Shown piece after piece: positions 1-6,918 of a DNA stretch of 8,612 nucleotides. How positions within the stretch are numbered: position 1 is the stretch's first letter; every line of letters begins with the position of its first letter. Under the pieces are notes generated by a model, which was not told where the DNA came from, made no database searches, and saw nothing but the letters and a program-made list of their open reading frames with translations. The stretch is from Chloroflexota bacterium (GTDB lineage: Bacteria > Chloroflexota > Dormibacteria > CF-121): positions 1 through 8,612 of the forward strand of contig VBGO01000268.1 in the NCBI GenBank assembly GCA_005882525.1, read 5' to 3'. The position numbers and the translations under genes are program-made.

Positions 1-2
1 GC

Positions 3-1286
3 TTCTATATAACGGTCGGCGCGGCGAGTCTGGCGGAATTACGCATCCAGGCCGAAGCGTTGCGCAGCAGCTGTCGCCGAATGATGCTGCAGACGGTCCA
101 GCCATATTTCGAAATGCGTCAGGGACTCCTTTCCTCCTGGCCGCTTGGCACAGACCTCCTCGGCCGCGAGCATATTTTGCATAGCAGTGCACTGACCACC
201 ATGTTGCCCTGGCTCCAAGAGGATCTCGCGGATGCCGATGGCCATTACTGGGGCTACAACAAGGAAACGGGAGGCCTTTGCGTCTTCGACCCCTTCGATG
301 CAGAACGCTTCAGCAACGCCAATATCGCTGTGCTGGCGCACTCTGGTGCGGGTAAGAGTTATGCGGCCGCGTCAGTCGTGCTCAGTGGGCATACACGCGG
401 GATCGGAGCGATCGTCCTGGACCCGGAGGCCGAGTATGGCGGCATGGTCCGTGCGTTGGGGGGGACCTACCTTCACCTGGCAGCCGGTTCCCATGCGATC
501 AACGCCCTTGACCCCCTTCTCTTCACGGTCGATTCGGAAGAGCCAACCGATCAGCTCAGCGATGTGCTCGACTTGATCGGCCTAATGTGCGGAAGGCTGG
601 ATGAGGTTGAGCGGGCACATGTCGAATCGATCACACGGTCGGTCATTTCAAACACGGAGCACACTCCCGTGCTGGGAGATATTTGGCGCCAACTGGAAAG
701 CGCCCAACCTGGTTCGCGCGTTAGCACCATCCTGCGCCGCTGGGTGACAGGCGACCTCGGTCGGCTGTTCAGCGCACCGACGAATGTCGATCTGGGCGCT
801 CCAATTGTCGGGTTCAACCTCCGCGACTTGAGCGAGGAGCTGGTTCCTCCCGCTTGCCTTTTGCTTGCCAACTGGCTCTGGACGGCACTCCGTCGCGATC
901 GGCGACCCCGCCATTTACTGATCGATGAGGTGGGCCTGCTCCTAGAACATGAGCCGATCCGTCGTTTTCTCATCCGTTTGGCTCGCCGCATTCGGAAATA
1001 TGGCGGTAGCTTGATCCTGGTGAGCCAGAATCCCGGCGACTTTTTTGAAACCAAAGACGGAGCCGTTCTTGTAACGAATCCGAGCATTCTTCTTCTCGGC
1101 TCACAGAAGCATTCGGAAGCCAGCAAGTTGCAGAAGGCCTTTAACCTCACCGAGCGGCAGGTCAACTACCTGGAAACGGCCGAGCGTGGTGACTTTCTAC
1201 TGGTGGCGGGACCGAATCGTGTCCCCGTGCACGTAATGGTGCCACCCTGGATGGACGAACTGATCGTAGCGTCGCGCGGCCATTAA
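3..1286 (+). CDS. VirB4/TraC-family conjugation ATPase, 5'-partial
   Basis: This is the C-terminal 427 residues of a VirB4-like ATPase, the motor that powers type IV secretion and conjugative transfer at the inner membrane. The frame is open to the left edge, so the TTG at 60 is probably internal. The residues before it (ITVGAASLAEL) match the pre-ATPase part of the family. In order, the sequence shows the conserved lead-in PLGTDLLG, YGYN-like and VFDPF segments, a Walker A motif (SGAGKS, about 342-359), the Asp-Pro-Glu-x-Glu-Tyr motif shortly after it, a Walker B motif (LLIDE, with the Asp codon at 924 and the Glu codon at 927) and a LVSQNP motif near 1018. The C-terminus (GDFLLVAGPNRVPV) ends as family members do. 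Codon choice looks less GC-biased than in the genes downstream, which fits a mobile-element origin. No other transfer gene is visible in the window. Confidence 0.85.
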   Translation, partial: FYITVGAASLAELRIQAEALRSSCRRMMLQTVQPYFEMRQGLLSSWPLGTDLLGREHILHSSALTTMLPWLQEDLADADGHYWGYNKETGGLCVFDPFDAERFSNANIAVLAHSGAGKSYAAASVVLSGHTRGIGAIVLDPEAEYGGMVRALGGTYLHLAAGSHAINALDPLLFTVDSEEPTDQLSDVLDLIGLMCGRLDEVERAHVESITRSVISNTEHTPVLGDIWRQLESAQPGSRVSTILRRWVTGDLGRLFSAPTNVDLGAPIVGFNLRDLSEELVPPACLLLANWLWTALRRDRRPRHLLIDEVGLLLEHEPIRRFLIRLARRIRKYGGSLILVSQNPGDFFETKDGAVLVTNPSILLLGSQKHSEASKLQKAFNLTERQVNYLETAERGDFLLVAGPNRVPVHVMVPPWMDELIVASRGH

Positions 1287-1291
1287 GGATC

Positions 1292-1316
1292 GCCCCTCAT
1301 TGATTTTTGCAGGGGC
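1292..1316 (+). other. Small inverted repeat after the VirB4-like gene
   Basis: GCCCCT at 1292-1297 and AGGGGC at 1311-1316 can pair as a perfect 6-bp stem with a 13-base loop. It starts six bases after the ATPase stop codon. The loop contains the TTG proposed as the start of the next ORF. No U-run follows, so it is not a standard intrinsic terminator. It may be chance, or it may limit translation of the following ORF. Confidence 0.3.
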
Positions 1317-1617
1317 AGGCAGTACAGTAGCGGCTGAATTTGCGCTTACCGTCACCTTAGGGGCGGACGTGGCGCGCGTGGCTGGGGACGCCACGCAAAG
1401 GGGAAAAGAGGTGCAGGACCTCACCGAACGTCGCAATGAGGAGGCCCGGGAGGTCCGCGACTTACTCGCGGCCAAGCTCAAGATGCACCCGATCTGGCTG
1501 GGCGGCCTCGATACGCAGGCGGCCCGCCACATCTACCTCTTCATCCAGGCGCTCGAGGGGAGGAAGCCGTTTGGGCGGGTCCGACGGCAACGGGCGCCGA
1601 ATTTGACGCTAGACTGA
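1300..1617 (+). CDS. Small hypothetical protein after the VirB4-like ATPase
   Basis: I do not recognise this 105-residue ORF. It would start at TTG 1300, 13 bases after the ATPase stop. A weak AAGGAT purine tract at 1285-1290 could serve as the ribosome-binding site. The frame opens only at 1270, so a longer protein is unlikely. The predicted protein has a short Gly/Ala-rich hydrophobic start, then a charged helical stretch (about residues 33-58, rich in Glu, Arg and Lys) that could form a coiled coil. It continues with HPIWLGGLDTQAARHIYLF and a basic tail. It has no signal peptide or clear membrane segment. Its position suggests it could be an accessory gene of the same conjugative element, but that is inference. 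It could also be a non-coding spacer that happens to be open. Confidence 0.42.
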   Translation: MIFAGAGSTVAAEFALTVTLGADVARVAGDATQRGKEVQDLTERRNEEAREVRDLLAAKLKMHPIWLGGLDTQAARHIYLFIQALEGRKPFGRVRRQRAPNLTLD

Positions 1618-1690
1618 CGGCGATCTGGACTTAAAGCCGCTCGCCGACCAGCAGGCCGGCACTTTTTCCGTACTGGCCGGGGACCGCACA

Positions 1691-3724
1691 TTGGTTCGAC
1701 GTGCCGCGTGCGCGGTGAAGCTGAACGGTGAGTGGTTCCAGAGCACCGCCACCCCGCTGGCCCATGCCGATGCCTCCGCACTGCACTGGCAGGCCGGCCC
1801 GGCACTCGCGACCGCCCGACTGATCCCGCACGAAGGCGGGGTCGTCATCGAGTGCGAGCTCAACAATAGCGGCGATGTCCCGCTGACCTTCAACGGCTGG
1901 CGCCCGCTCGTCATCGAAGGCGGAGGCGCGGCCTTGCACGTCGGCGAGGAGCCCTGGCGGGCGAGCGTTCTCATCAACGGCTACCAGTCGTGGGACTACG
2001 CCGGCATCCACCCACTCGATGAGGCGATCACGGAGGGCGACCGAAAACCGACGGCCACCTCCTGGTGGACGGCCGCGATCTCCGACGGCCAGGCGATGTT
2101 CGTCACCCAGGTGCTGCGGGCCAGCCGATTCGCGACTGTCTTCCGCTGGCACTATCACCGCGACGAGCACGCGGGCGACACGCTGCCGACCGACATCCCG
2201 ACCTTCGTGGCGGAGCAGCACGGTGCCCCGCTCTCGCAGCCCGAACAACGCAGTGGCCTGCCTGAAGAGCTTCGGCTGGAGGTGGCACCGAAGACCGGCC
2301 TGGTCTCTGATCCCATCCTTCTTCTTTACGGCGACGATGGCACCGCCACCCTGCACAAGGCGCTGGCGGCAGCCGGCCACGCGGCGGGCGCCCGCAGCTT
2401 CCCCACCGTCCCACGCGGGTGGTGCAGCTGGTATCACCTGGGTCTGGCGGTGACCGAAGCCGACATCGCGCGGCACGCCGCGTTTGTGGCGAAGCGGCTG
2501 CCGGAGCTAGTGAAGACCTCCGCCAACGGGTACCGGCCGGTGATCCAGCTCGACGACGGCTGGATGCCGCGCTGGCAACGCTGGGGCGATTGGGTCGCAA
2601 ATGAGTTCTTCGCGGGGGGCCTGCGCGCGCTCGCCTCCCGGGTGCACCGGCACCGGCTGGAAGTCGGGATCTGGCTGGCTCCCTTTCATGTCGCGGCGGA
2701 CTCGCAGCTGGCGCAAGCGCACCCGGAGTGGTTGCTCAAAGCGAGTGATCGGACGCCCCTGGTCGACCCCCGGCTCAGCCGCGCCTACCACATCCTCGAC
2801 CCGACCCATCCCGATGCGCTACGGTTTCTCGACGATCTCTTTCGGGGGCTGCGGAAGGACGGCTTCACCTACTACAAGCTGGACTTCCTCTACGGGGCGG
2901 CGTACGAGGCGGGGCGGCACGACCCCGAGGTGACCGGCACCCAGGCGCTCCGGTTCGGACTGAAACGGATCGTCGATGCCATCAATCCGCCGGGGAAGCC
3001 GGAGAAGGCCTTCGTGCTCGCCTGCGGCGCGCCACTGATGCCGATTGTGGGCCTCGTGCACGGCGCCCGCACCGGTGGCGACGTGGGCGCTCCGCAGATG
3101 GAGAACGGCAAGGCCGGCGCCCCACAGGTCGGGTTTCCCTTGATCCTTTCGATGGCCCGAAACCAGGCGGCCCGGCTCTTCTTCGACCGAGCCCTGTTCG
3201 CCGTCGACGCCGACGTGGTGATGGCCGCGGCGCCGCAGCTCTCCCCCGACGAGGCGCGGGTGATGATCACGATCGCGGCGCTATCCGGCGGCATCTTCAT
3301 GCTGAGCGACGACCTGGAGACCCTGCCCGCGGAGCGGCTGGCGCTGCTCCGCAACCCGAATGTCCTCGGCCTCGTCGGCACACCCGCGGCCGAGCCGGTG
3401 CATCTTTTCAGCGCGCCCGAGCGGGAGGCCCAGGACCACTGGTTCGCCTTTCCGCAGGAGCTGCCGCCGCTCTGGGTCCGCCGCGACCCGGACGGCAGCA
3501 CGATCGTCGCGGTCTACAACTGGAGCGACTCGACGCGACCTTACCGCCTGAACTTCGCCGAGGCGACCGGCGCCGGGGGAAGCTTCTCGGTCGCCGATCT
3601 GTGGTCGCCGCGGCGGGGTGGGCGTGCCCTCGGCGTCAAGGCCGACACGCTTCGGCTCACCCTCCCGCCACATAGCGTGCGACTTCTTAGAATGAAACCC
3701 GCTGCCGCCGCGGCGGCGTCTTAA
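1691..3724 (+). CDS. Alpha-galactosidase, GH36-like (clan GH-D)
   Basis: The predicted enzyme hydrolyses terminal alpha-galactosides such as raffinose-family sugars. No signal peptide is seen, so it is probably cytoplasmic. From TTG 1691 it has 677 residues: an N-terminal beta-rich domain with NGYQSWD, the WCSWY motif at 244-248, IQLDDGW followed by GDW, and the catalytic TIM barrel. KLDFLYG places the likely nucleophile at Asp398 (codon 2882). CGAPL and then RTGGD place the likely acid/base at Asp464 (codon 3080). The 66-residue spacing suits the family. A C-terminal beta domain with VAVYNWSD ends in a poly-Ala tail. The start is uncertain. Coding-like sequence (DLKPLADQQAG, then TFSVLAGDRTLVRRA) continues upstream in frame to a TAG at 1610-1612, but that stretch contains no ATG, GTG or TTG before 1691. 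The true start is either non-canonical or lost. It leads a run of four same-strand genes. Confidence 0.88.
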   Translation: MVRRAACAVKLNGEWFQSTATPLAHADASALHWQAGPALATARLIPHEGGVVIECELNNSGDVPLTFNGWRPLVIEGGGAALHVGEEPWRASVLINGYQSWDYAGIHPLDEAITEGDRKPTATSWWTAAISDGQAMFVTQVLRASRFATVFRWHYHRDEHAGDTLPTDIPTFVAEQHGAPLSQPEQRSGLPEELRLEVAPKTGLVSDPILLLYGDDGTATLHKALAAAGHAAGARSFPTVPRGWCSWYHLGLAVTEADIARHAAFVAKRLPELVKTSANGYRPVIQLDDGWMPRWQRWGDWVANEFFAGGLRALASRVHRHRLEVGIWLAPFHVAADSQLAQAHPEWLLKASDRTPLVDPRLSRAYHILDPTHPDALRFLDDLFRGLRKDGFTYYKLDFLYGAAYEAGRHDPEVTGTQALRFGLKRIVDAINPPGKPEKAFVLACGAPLMPIVGLVHGARTGGDVGAPQMENGKAGAPQVGFPLILSMARNQAARLFFDRALFAVDADVVMAAAPQLSPDEARVMITIAALSGGIFMLSDDLETLPAERLALLRNPNVLGLVGTPAAEPVHLFSAPEREAQDHWFAFPQELPPLWVRRDPDGSTIVAVYNWSDSTRPYRLNFAEATGAGGSFSVADLWSPRRGGRALGVKADTLRLTLPPHSVRLLRMKPAAAAAAS

Positions 3725-3741
3725 TCGCCTGCCTTCATACC

Positions 3742-4338
3742 ATGCGCCGAGTGCTTTTCTACCGGCTATACGACGTCGCCCCTGCTCGGCTGGCCGAGCT
3801 GGAGAGAGACGCCCGCGCCTTCTCCCGCAGTCGCGCCTGGCGGGGTGATGCCTTCTGGCTGGCCACCGAGAACGCCACCGACCTGTTCGCCATGGAGTAC
3901 TTCCGGCACGCGCGGAACGAGGAAGGCGCCGCCCTTTCCGCCGCCGGCTTCCTGCGCCTGCTTGGCGATGAGACGGACGCCATCGCGACGCTCTATTTCC
4001 TGAACGACGTCTCCCAACGCTTGCACACGAGGGCGATCTTGAAAGACGAAGAAAACCCGATCGCCAAGCTTCGCCAGCTCGACATCCGCCAGGGGCGTCT
4101 GCCGTCGGGGATGCCGATCGAAGACGTGCTCGCCGCTCGGCCGGTGATCAAGAAGATGGAAGGTGAGCCGATCACGTTCTATCCACCGACTTATCGCCCC
4201 AATTCGTACTTCCGGCGGGACAAGCCGGGAATGTGGGGCTTCAGCCTCAAGGGGATCCGCGACTTCGCGCCCTCCTTCCTCGAGGCCGAGGCCGAGGCGA
4301 TGCGCATCTATCGAGGCTTCCGCCGGCTCAACCCGTGA
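3742..4338 (+). CDS. Hypothetical protein, 198 aa, in the alpha-galactosidase gene run
   Basis: I do not recognise this family. The ATG at 3742 lies 17 bases after the alpha-galactosidase stop and has no clear Shine-Dalgarno sequence, so it is probably read from the same transcript. The protein is soluble-looking, with no signal peptide or membrane segment. It opens with a probable beta strand (RVLFYRLYDV), then a charged helix. The FAMEYFRHARNEEGAAL stretch (about 48-64) loosely resembles dimeric alpha-beta-barrel proteins of the antibiotic-monooxygenase type. That resemblance covers only the first half and is weak. The second half is distinctive: a PITFYPPTYRPNSYFRR segment, then MWGFSLKGIRDF and a C-terminal helix. 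Its TGA stop overlaps the GTG start of the hydrolase gene (GTGA), so the two are probably translationally coupled. Codon use matches its neighbours, so it is very likely a real gene. Confidence 0.75.
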   Translation: MRRVLFYRLYDVAPARLAELERDARAFSRSRAWRGDAFWLATENATDLFAMEYFRHARNEEGAALSAAGFLRLLGDETDAIATLYFLNDVSQRLHTRAILKDEENPIAKLRQLDIRQGRLPSGMPIEDVLAARPVIKKMEGEPITFYPPTYRPNSYFRRDKPGMWGFSLKGIRDFAPSFLEAEAEAMRIYRGFRRLNP

Positions 4339-5176
4339 CGGAGTCGATCGCCACACTCAAGACGACCGATGGGCTTGACCTTTACCTTCGCCGCTGGCAG
4401 GCAGAGACGGAGCCGCACCGGTGGACGCTCGTCCTGGTGCACGGATTGGGCGAGCACGGCGGCCGACCCCGTTGGGCGCCACCGTCTATGCCATGGACCA
4501 CCGGGGCCACGGTCGCAGTGGCGGCCCACGAGGTCACGCGCCGAGCCTCGACGCGCTGCTCGATGACATCGACATCGTCGTGGCCCGCGCCCGCTCCGAG
4601 AGCGGTGGCCCGGTGGTGTTGATCGGGCATTCGTTCGGCGGGCTGTTGGGGATCGCCTACGGGCTGAAGCACCCGGACCATATCGACAAAGCCGTGCTGT
4701 CGGCCCCCTTGCTCATCCCCAAGGTCAAGGTACCAGCCTGGAAGCGTCCACTGACAAGAATCCTGCCCCGGGTCGCACCGCGCCTCGCCGTTTCCAACGA
4801 GGTCGACCCCGCGCTGTTGAGCCATGACCCGGAGGTGGCTCGCCGATATTCCACCGACCCCCTGGTCCACGACCGCATCACCGGTGGTCTGTACGGGGAC
4901 ACCATTGCCCGCGGCGAAGAGTTCATCGCTCGAGCCGGCGAGCTGCGCGTGCCGTTTCTTCTGCTGCACGGCCGCGACGACCAGATCGTCGATCCGATCG
5001 GCAGCCAGCGGTTCTTCGCCCGCACGACGGCGCCGGAGCGGGCCTTCTGTATCTATCCGGGTCTCTACCACGAGATCTTCAACGAGCTGGAGCAGGAGAC
5101 GGTGTTTCAGGACATCGAGAGCTGGCTGACCCAGCGCACCGATGCCCACCTCACCGGCTGGAACCCGCCGCCCTGA
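4335..5176 (+). pseudogene. Monoacylglycerol-lipase-like alpha/beta hydrolase, frameshifted
   Basis: An intact relative would be a serine hydrolase of the monoacylglycerol lipase type, cleaving fatty-acid monoesters. Reading starts at GTG 4335, overlapping the previous stop: TESIATLKTTDGLDLYLRRW, then LVLVHGLGEHGG. At about 4464-4471 the reading frame changes. The downstream frame continues with LGATVYAMDHRGHGRSGGPRGH, the nucleophile elbow GHSFGG (Ser codon 4631), a typical cap region, HGRDDQIVD (likely catalytic Asp codon 4979) and YHEIFNE (His codon 5069), then a stop at 5174-5176. All three catalytic residues are present. Relatives have about eight to ten more residues between HGG and LGATV, so a short frame-breaking segment (3n+1 bases) appears lost. 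Without it, translation from 4335 ends at 4620-4622. A fragment starting at GTG 4421 would lack the oxyanion HG region. This could be true decay or a sequence error. The stop overlaps the dtd start. Confidence 0.82.
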
Positions 5177-5634
5177 TGCGCACCGTGCTGCAGCGGGTCA
5201 CCGAGGCCTCGGTCCGGTGGGACGGCGGGGAGAGTGTGATCGGCCCGGGGTACTGCCTGCTGGTCGGAGTGGCCGACAGCGACCAGGAGCGCGACGCCGA
5301 CTACCTCGCCGATAAGATCCTCAAGCTGCGTGTCTTCAGCGACGAGGCGGGCAAGTTCAATCTCAGCGCAACGCAGGTGAAGGCGGCCTTCCTGGTGATC
5401 TCGCAATTCACGCTCTTCGCCGATGCGCGGGGGCAGAACCGGCCGAGCTTCTTGCACGCAGCCCGGCCGGAACACAGTCAGCCGCTGCTCGAGCGCTTCA
5501 TCGCCCGCTTGCGGGACAGCGGGTTGCAGGTCGAGACCGGCTCGTTCGGCGCCCAGATGGCGGTGCAGCTCGTCAACGATGGTCCGGTCACGATCGTCCT
5601 CAGCACCGATCCCTGGGAGCCACGGATCGGCTGA
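5176..5634 (+). CDS. dtd: D-aminoacyl-tRNA deacylase
   Basis: DTD is a cytoplasmic proofreading enzyme that removes D-amino acids (and glycine mischarged on tRNA-Ala) from tRNAs. The 152 residues match the family's usual length of about 145-150. The start MRTVLQRVTEASV is the classic N-terminus. The two active-site motifs are present: SQFTL at residues 76-80, and NDGPVT at 134-139, which holds the Gly-Pro pair that enforces chirality. The GQNRPSF segment between them is also typical. The ATG at 5176 overlaps the hydrolase TGA (TGATG), so translation is probably coupled to the upstream gene. No Shine-Dalgarno sequence stands out. The gene looks intact. dtd is a housekeeping gene often found beside unrelated genes, so its position says little about function. 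Confidence 0.95.
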   Translation: MRTVLQRVTEASVRWDGGESVIGPGYCLLVGVADSDQERDADYLADKILKLRVFSDEAGKFNLSATQVKAAFLVISQFTLFADARGQNRPSFLHAARPEHSQPLLERFIARLRDSGLQVETGSFGAQMAVQLVNDGPVTIVLSTDPWEPRIG

Positions 5635-5806
5635 CCCTCGATCCGTAGCCCAGCGTAGAGAACTACGTATGCGACCGTATGGCGCTGTGACTTGATTGTG
5701 CGCGAGGGTTGATGGCACGCGACGACACGACGGCAACCGGTGACGTAAGGTTCGGCGCAATGCCACCGCGCCTGAACCGGGCTAGGCTGTGGCCGAGGCG
5801 ATAGAG
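5635..5806 (+). promoter_or_regulatory. Intergenic region with a possible promoter for the secreted-protein gene
   Basis: No gene is visible in this 172-base gap. A possible promoter is ATGCCA at 5760-5765, a 17-base spacer, and TAGGCT at 5783-5788, predicting transcription from about 5795. The -10 box is reasonable for a GC-rich genome and the -35 is moderate (four of six consensus bases). Further upstream, CGTAG or CGTAT occurs at 5644, 5654, 5666 and 5676. No strong terminator was found after dtd. Confidence 0.4.
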
Positions 5807-6343
5807 ATGGTCATCAGCATGACGAACAAGCTGCTCGGCATCGTGATTGCGCTCGCCCTGACGAGCGGCATCGCCGCCCATGCAGCCCAGGCGCCGCAGC
5901 GCCCGCTGTCGCCAATCGCGCTTCCGGCCGCGAGCTCACTCCCCACCGCTATCCAAACGGCAGCCAGCCGTCTCAGCGAAACGGCCACCAGCACCATCGA
6001 TCCGGCCGCCGCCATCCGGGGCGCCTACCAGCGTGACCGTGTGGCCCTCGCGCACCTGCGCCAGCAGGCCTCGCAGCTGAAAGGCAGCGCGCATCCCGCC
6101 TTCAACCAGTTCATCTCCGATGAGGAAGCGGCGCTCCTCGCCATCGAACGGGCTGCGCTGACGACCAGCCGGCCCGCGTCGTCGAGCACGATCGCGGCGA
6201 TGGACAAGCTGGTGGCCGCGGCGCAGGCCGAGCTCGATCGCCAGCTCTCACAGTCCGGGTCGACGAAGTCGAACGGCTCCCCCCAGGGCGGATCGTCGCA
6301 AGGCAACAGCCAGTCTGGTAAGTCGCAGGGCGCCAACAACTAG
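5807..6343 (+). CDS. Small secreted protein of unknown function
   Basis: I do not recognise this protein. Three in-frame starts exist (GTG 5789, ATG 5807, ATG 5819). I prefer 5807, which gives 178 residues, because GAGG at 5795-5798 lies eight bases before it and because 5789 would fall upstream of the predicted transcription start. The N-terminus is a Sec signal peptide: a short basic region, the hydrophobic core LLGIVIALALTSGIA, and an AHA/AQA cleavage area near residues 25-29. The mature part begins Pro/Ala/Ser-rich and continues with helical stretches (RDRVALAHLRQQASQL; SDEEAALLAIERAAL; MDKLVAAAQAELDRQL). It ends in a low-complexity Ser/Gly/Gln/Asn/Lys tail of about 30 residues. No lipobox, catalytic motif or membrane anchor is seen. 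It is probably extracytoplasmic, perhaps wall-associated. Its stop shares the palindrome CTAG with the stop of the convergent HAAS-like gene. Confidence 0.72.
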   Translation: MVISMTNKLLGIVIALALTSGIAAHAAQAPQRPLSPIALPAASSLPTAIQTAASRLSETATSTIDPAAAIRGAYQRDRVALAHLRQQASQLKGSAHPAFNQFISDEEAALLAIERAALTTSRPASSSTIAAMDKLVAAAQAELDRQLSQSGSTKSNGSPQGGSSQGNSQSGKSQGANN

Positions 6344-6918
6344 CCCAGGGCGAGTTGCGTTCGGCGGCCCCATCGTAGTCGCAGGGCGAGGTAGCCCGCG
6401 GTGATCAACGGCAGCGTATAGATCAGGATCGCGGCAACGATCGACAGGGCCGTCGCCAGCACTGATGGGCCAGCGGGCGCCGGGCAGCCGTTTTGGATCG
6501 CCTGACCGGTTCCCTCGATCACCGTCACGCAGCTGCCGCCGGACTGGGCCGTCGCGAAGATGACCCCCCGCCAGTGCCACGCGGGTGACATCCACAGCAG
6601 AATCACCCCGATTGGCCAGAAGAACGGCACGAGGATCACCGCGGCGACTTCAAGCAAGCCGGGCCGGTAGGGCGTGGACGTGCGCAAGCCAAGCCGCTCC
6701 CGCGTATCAGCGACGACCACGGCCGGCTCACCAAGGCGGTCGAGGATGTTGAGGACCGACGCGTCGGTCTCGTCTGACTCACGGCTGCGGGCCTCCGCGA
6801 TGTGAGTCCGCACGTCCTCGATCAGCTCCTGGCGGACGCCCGCCGGAAGGTCGGCCGCCGCCACGCGAAGCCGAGCGAGGTAGCCATCGATCAACTGATC
6901 GGCATGCTGGGCGGTCAT
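6340..6918 (-). CDS. HAAS/DUF1700-like membrane protein paired with PadR
   Basis: This 192-residue membrane protein probably works with the PadR regulator encoded just before it. The N-terminal third (about residues 5-78) is a helical domain of the HAAS/DUF1700 type: DQLIDGYLARLRVAAADLP, then VRQELIEDVRTHIAEA and ILDRLGEPAVVVADTRERLG. Two hydrophobic segments follow, at about 87-110 (LLEVAAVILVPFFWPIGVILL) and 152-178 (SVLATALSIVAAILIYTLPLI). The connecting loop carries Cys130 and Cys145, which could form a disulfide if the loop is outside the cytoplasm. The ATG at 6918 overlaps the padR stop (ATGA) and has a strong Shine-Dalgarno sequence, so the longer open frame to 7059 is an artefact of reading inside padR. 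The role in signalling is inferred from the conserved PadR-HAAS pairing. The exact function is not visible here. Confidence 0.83.
   Translation of the reverse strand: MTAQHADQLIDGYLARLRVAAADLPAGVRQELIEDVRTHIAEARSRESDETDASVLNILDRLGEPAVVVADTRERLGLRTSTPYRPGLLEVAAVILVPFFWPIGVILLWMSPAWHWRGVIFATAQSGGSCVTVIEGTGQAIQNGCPAPAGPSVLATALSIVAAILIYTLPLITAGYLALRLRWGRRTQLALG

Noticed and set aside
1631..2476. Long minus-strand open frame (281 codons) opposite the alpha-galactosidase
   Set aside because: The plus strand carries clear GH36 sequence here. The opposite frame has the Arg/Gly/Ala-rich look of an antisense shadow in GC-rich DNA.
3704..3717. Perfect 14-base palindrome GCCGCCGCGGCGGC at the end of the alpha-galactosidase gene, considered as a terminator
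   Set aside because: It encodes the poly-Ala tail, has no loop and no U-run follows. The next gene starts 17 bases after the stop, so termination here is unlikely.
4464..4472. Programmed ribosomal frameshift in the lipase gene
   Set aside because: There is no slippery heptamer and conserved residues are missing at the junction, which frameshifting cannot restore.
4382..5149. Minus-strand open frame of 255 codons across the lipase
   Set aside because: The plus strand shows lipase motifs with catalytic residues in order. The antisense frame has no recognisable motif and is a GC-driven shadow.
5701..5760. Inverted-repeat-like stretches (GCGCGAGGG... and AACC...GGTT) after dtd, considered as a terminator or operator
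   Set aside because: The arms are only four to five bases long and imperfect, with no U-run. This is expected by chance in GC-rich DNA.
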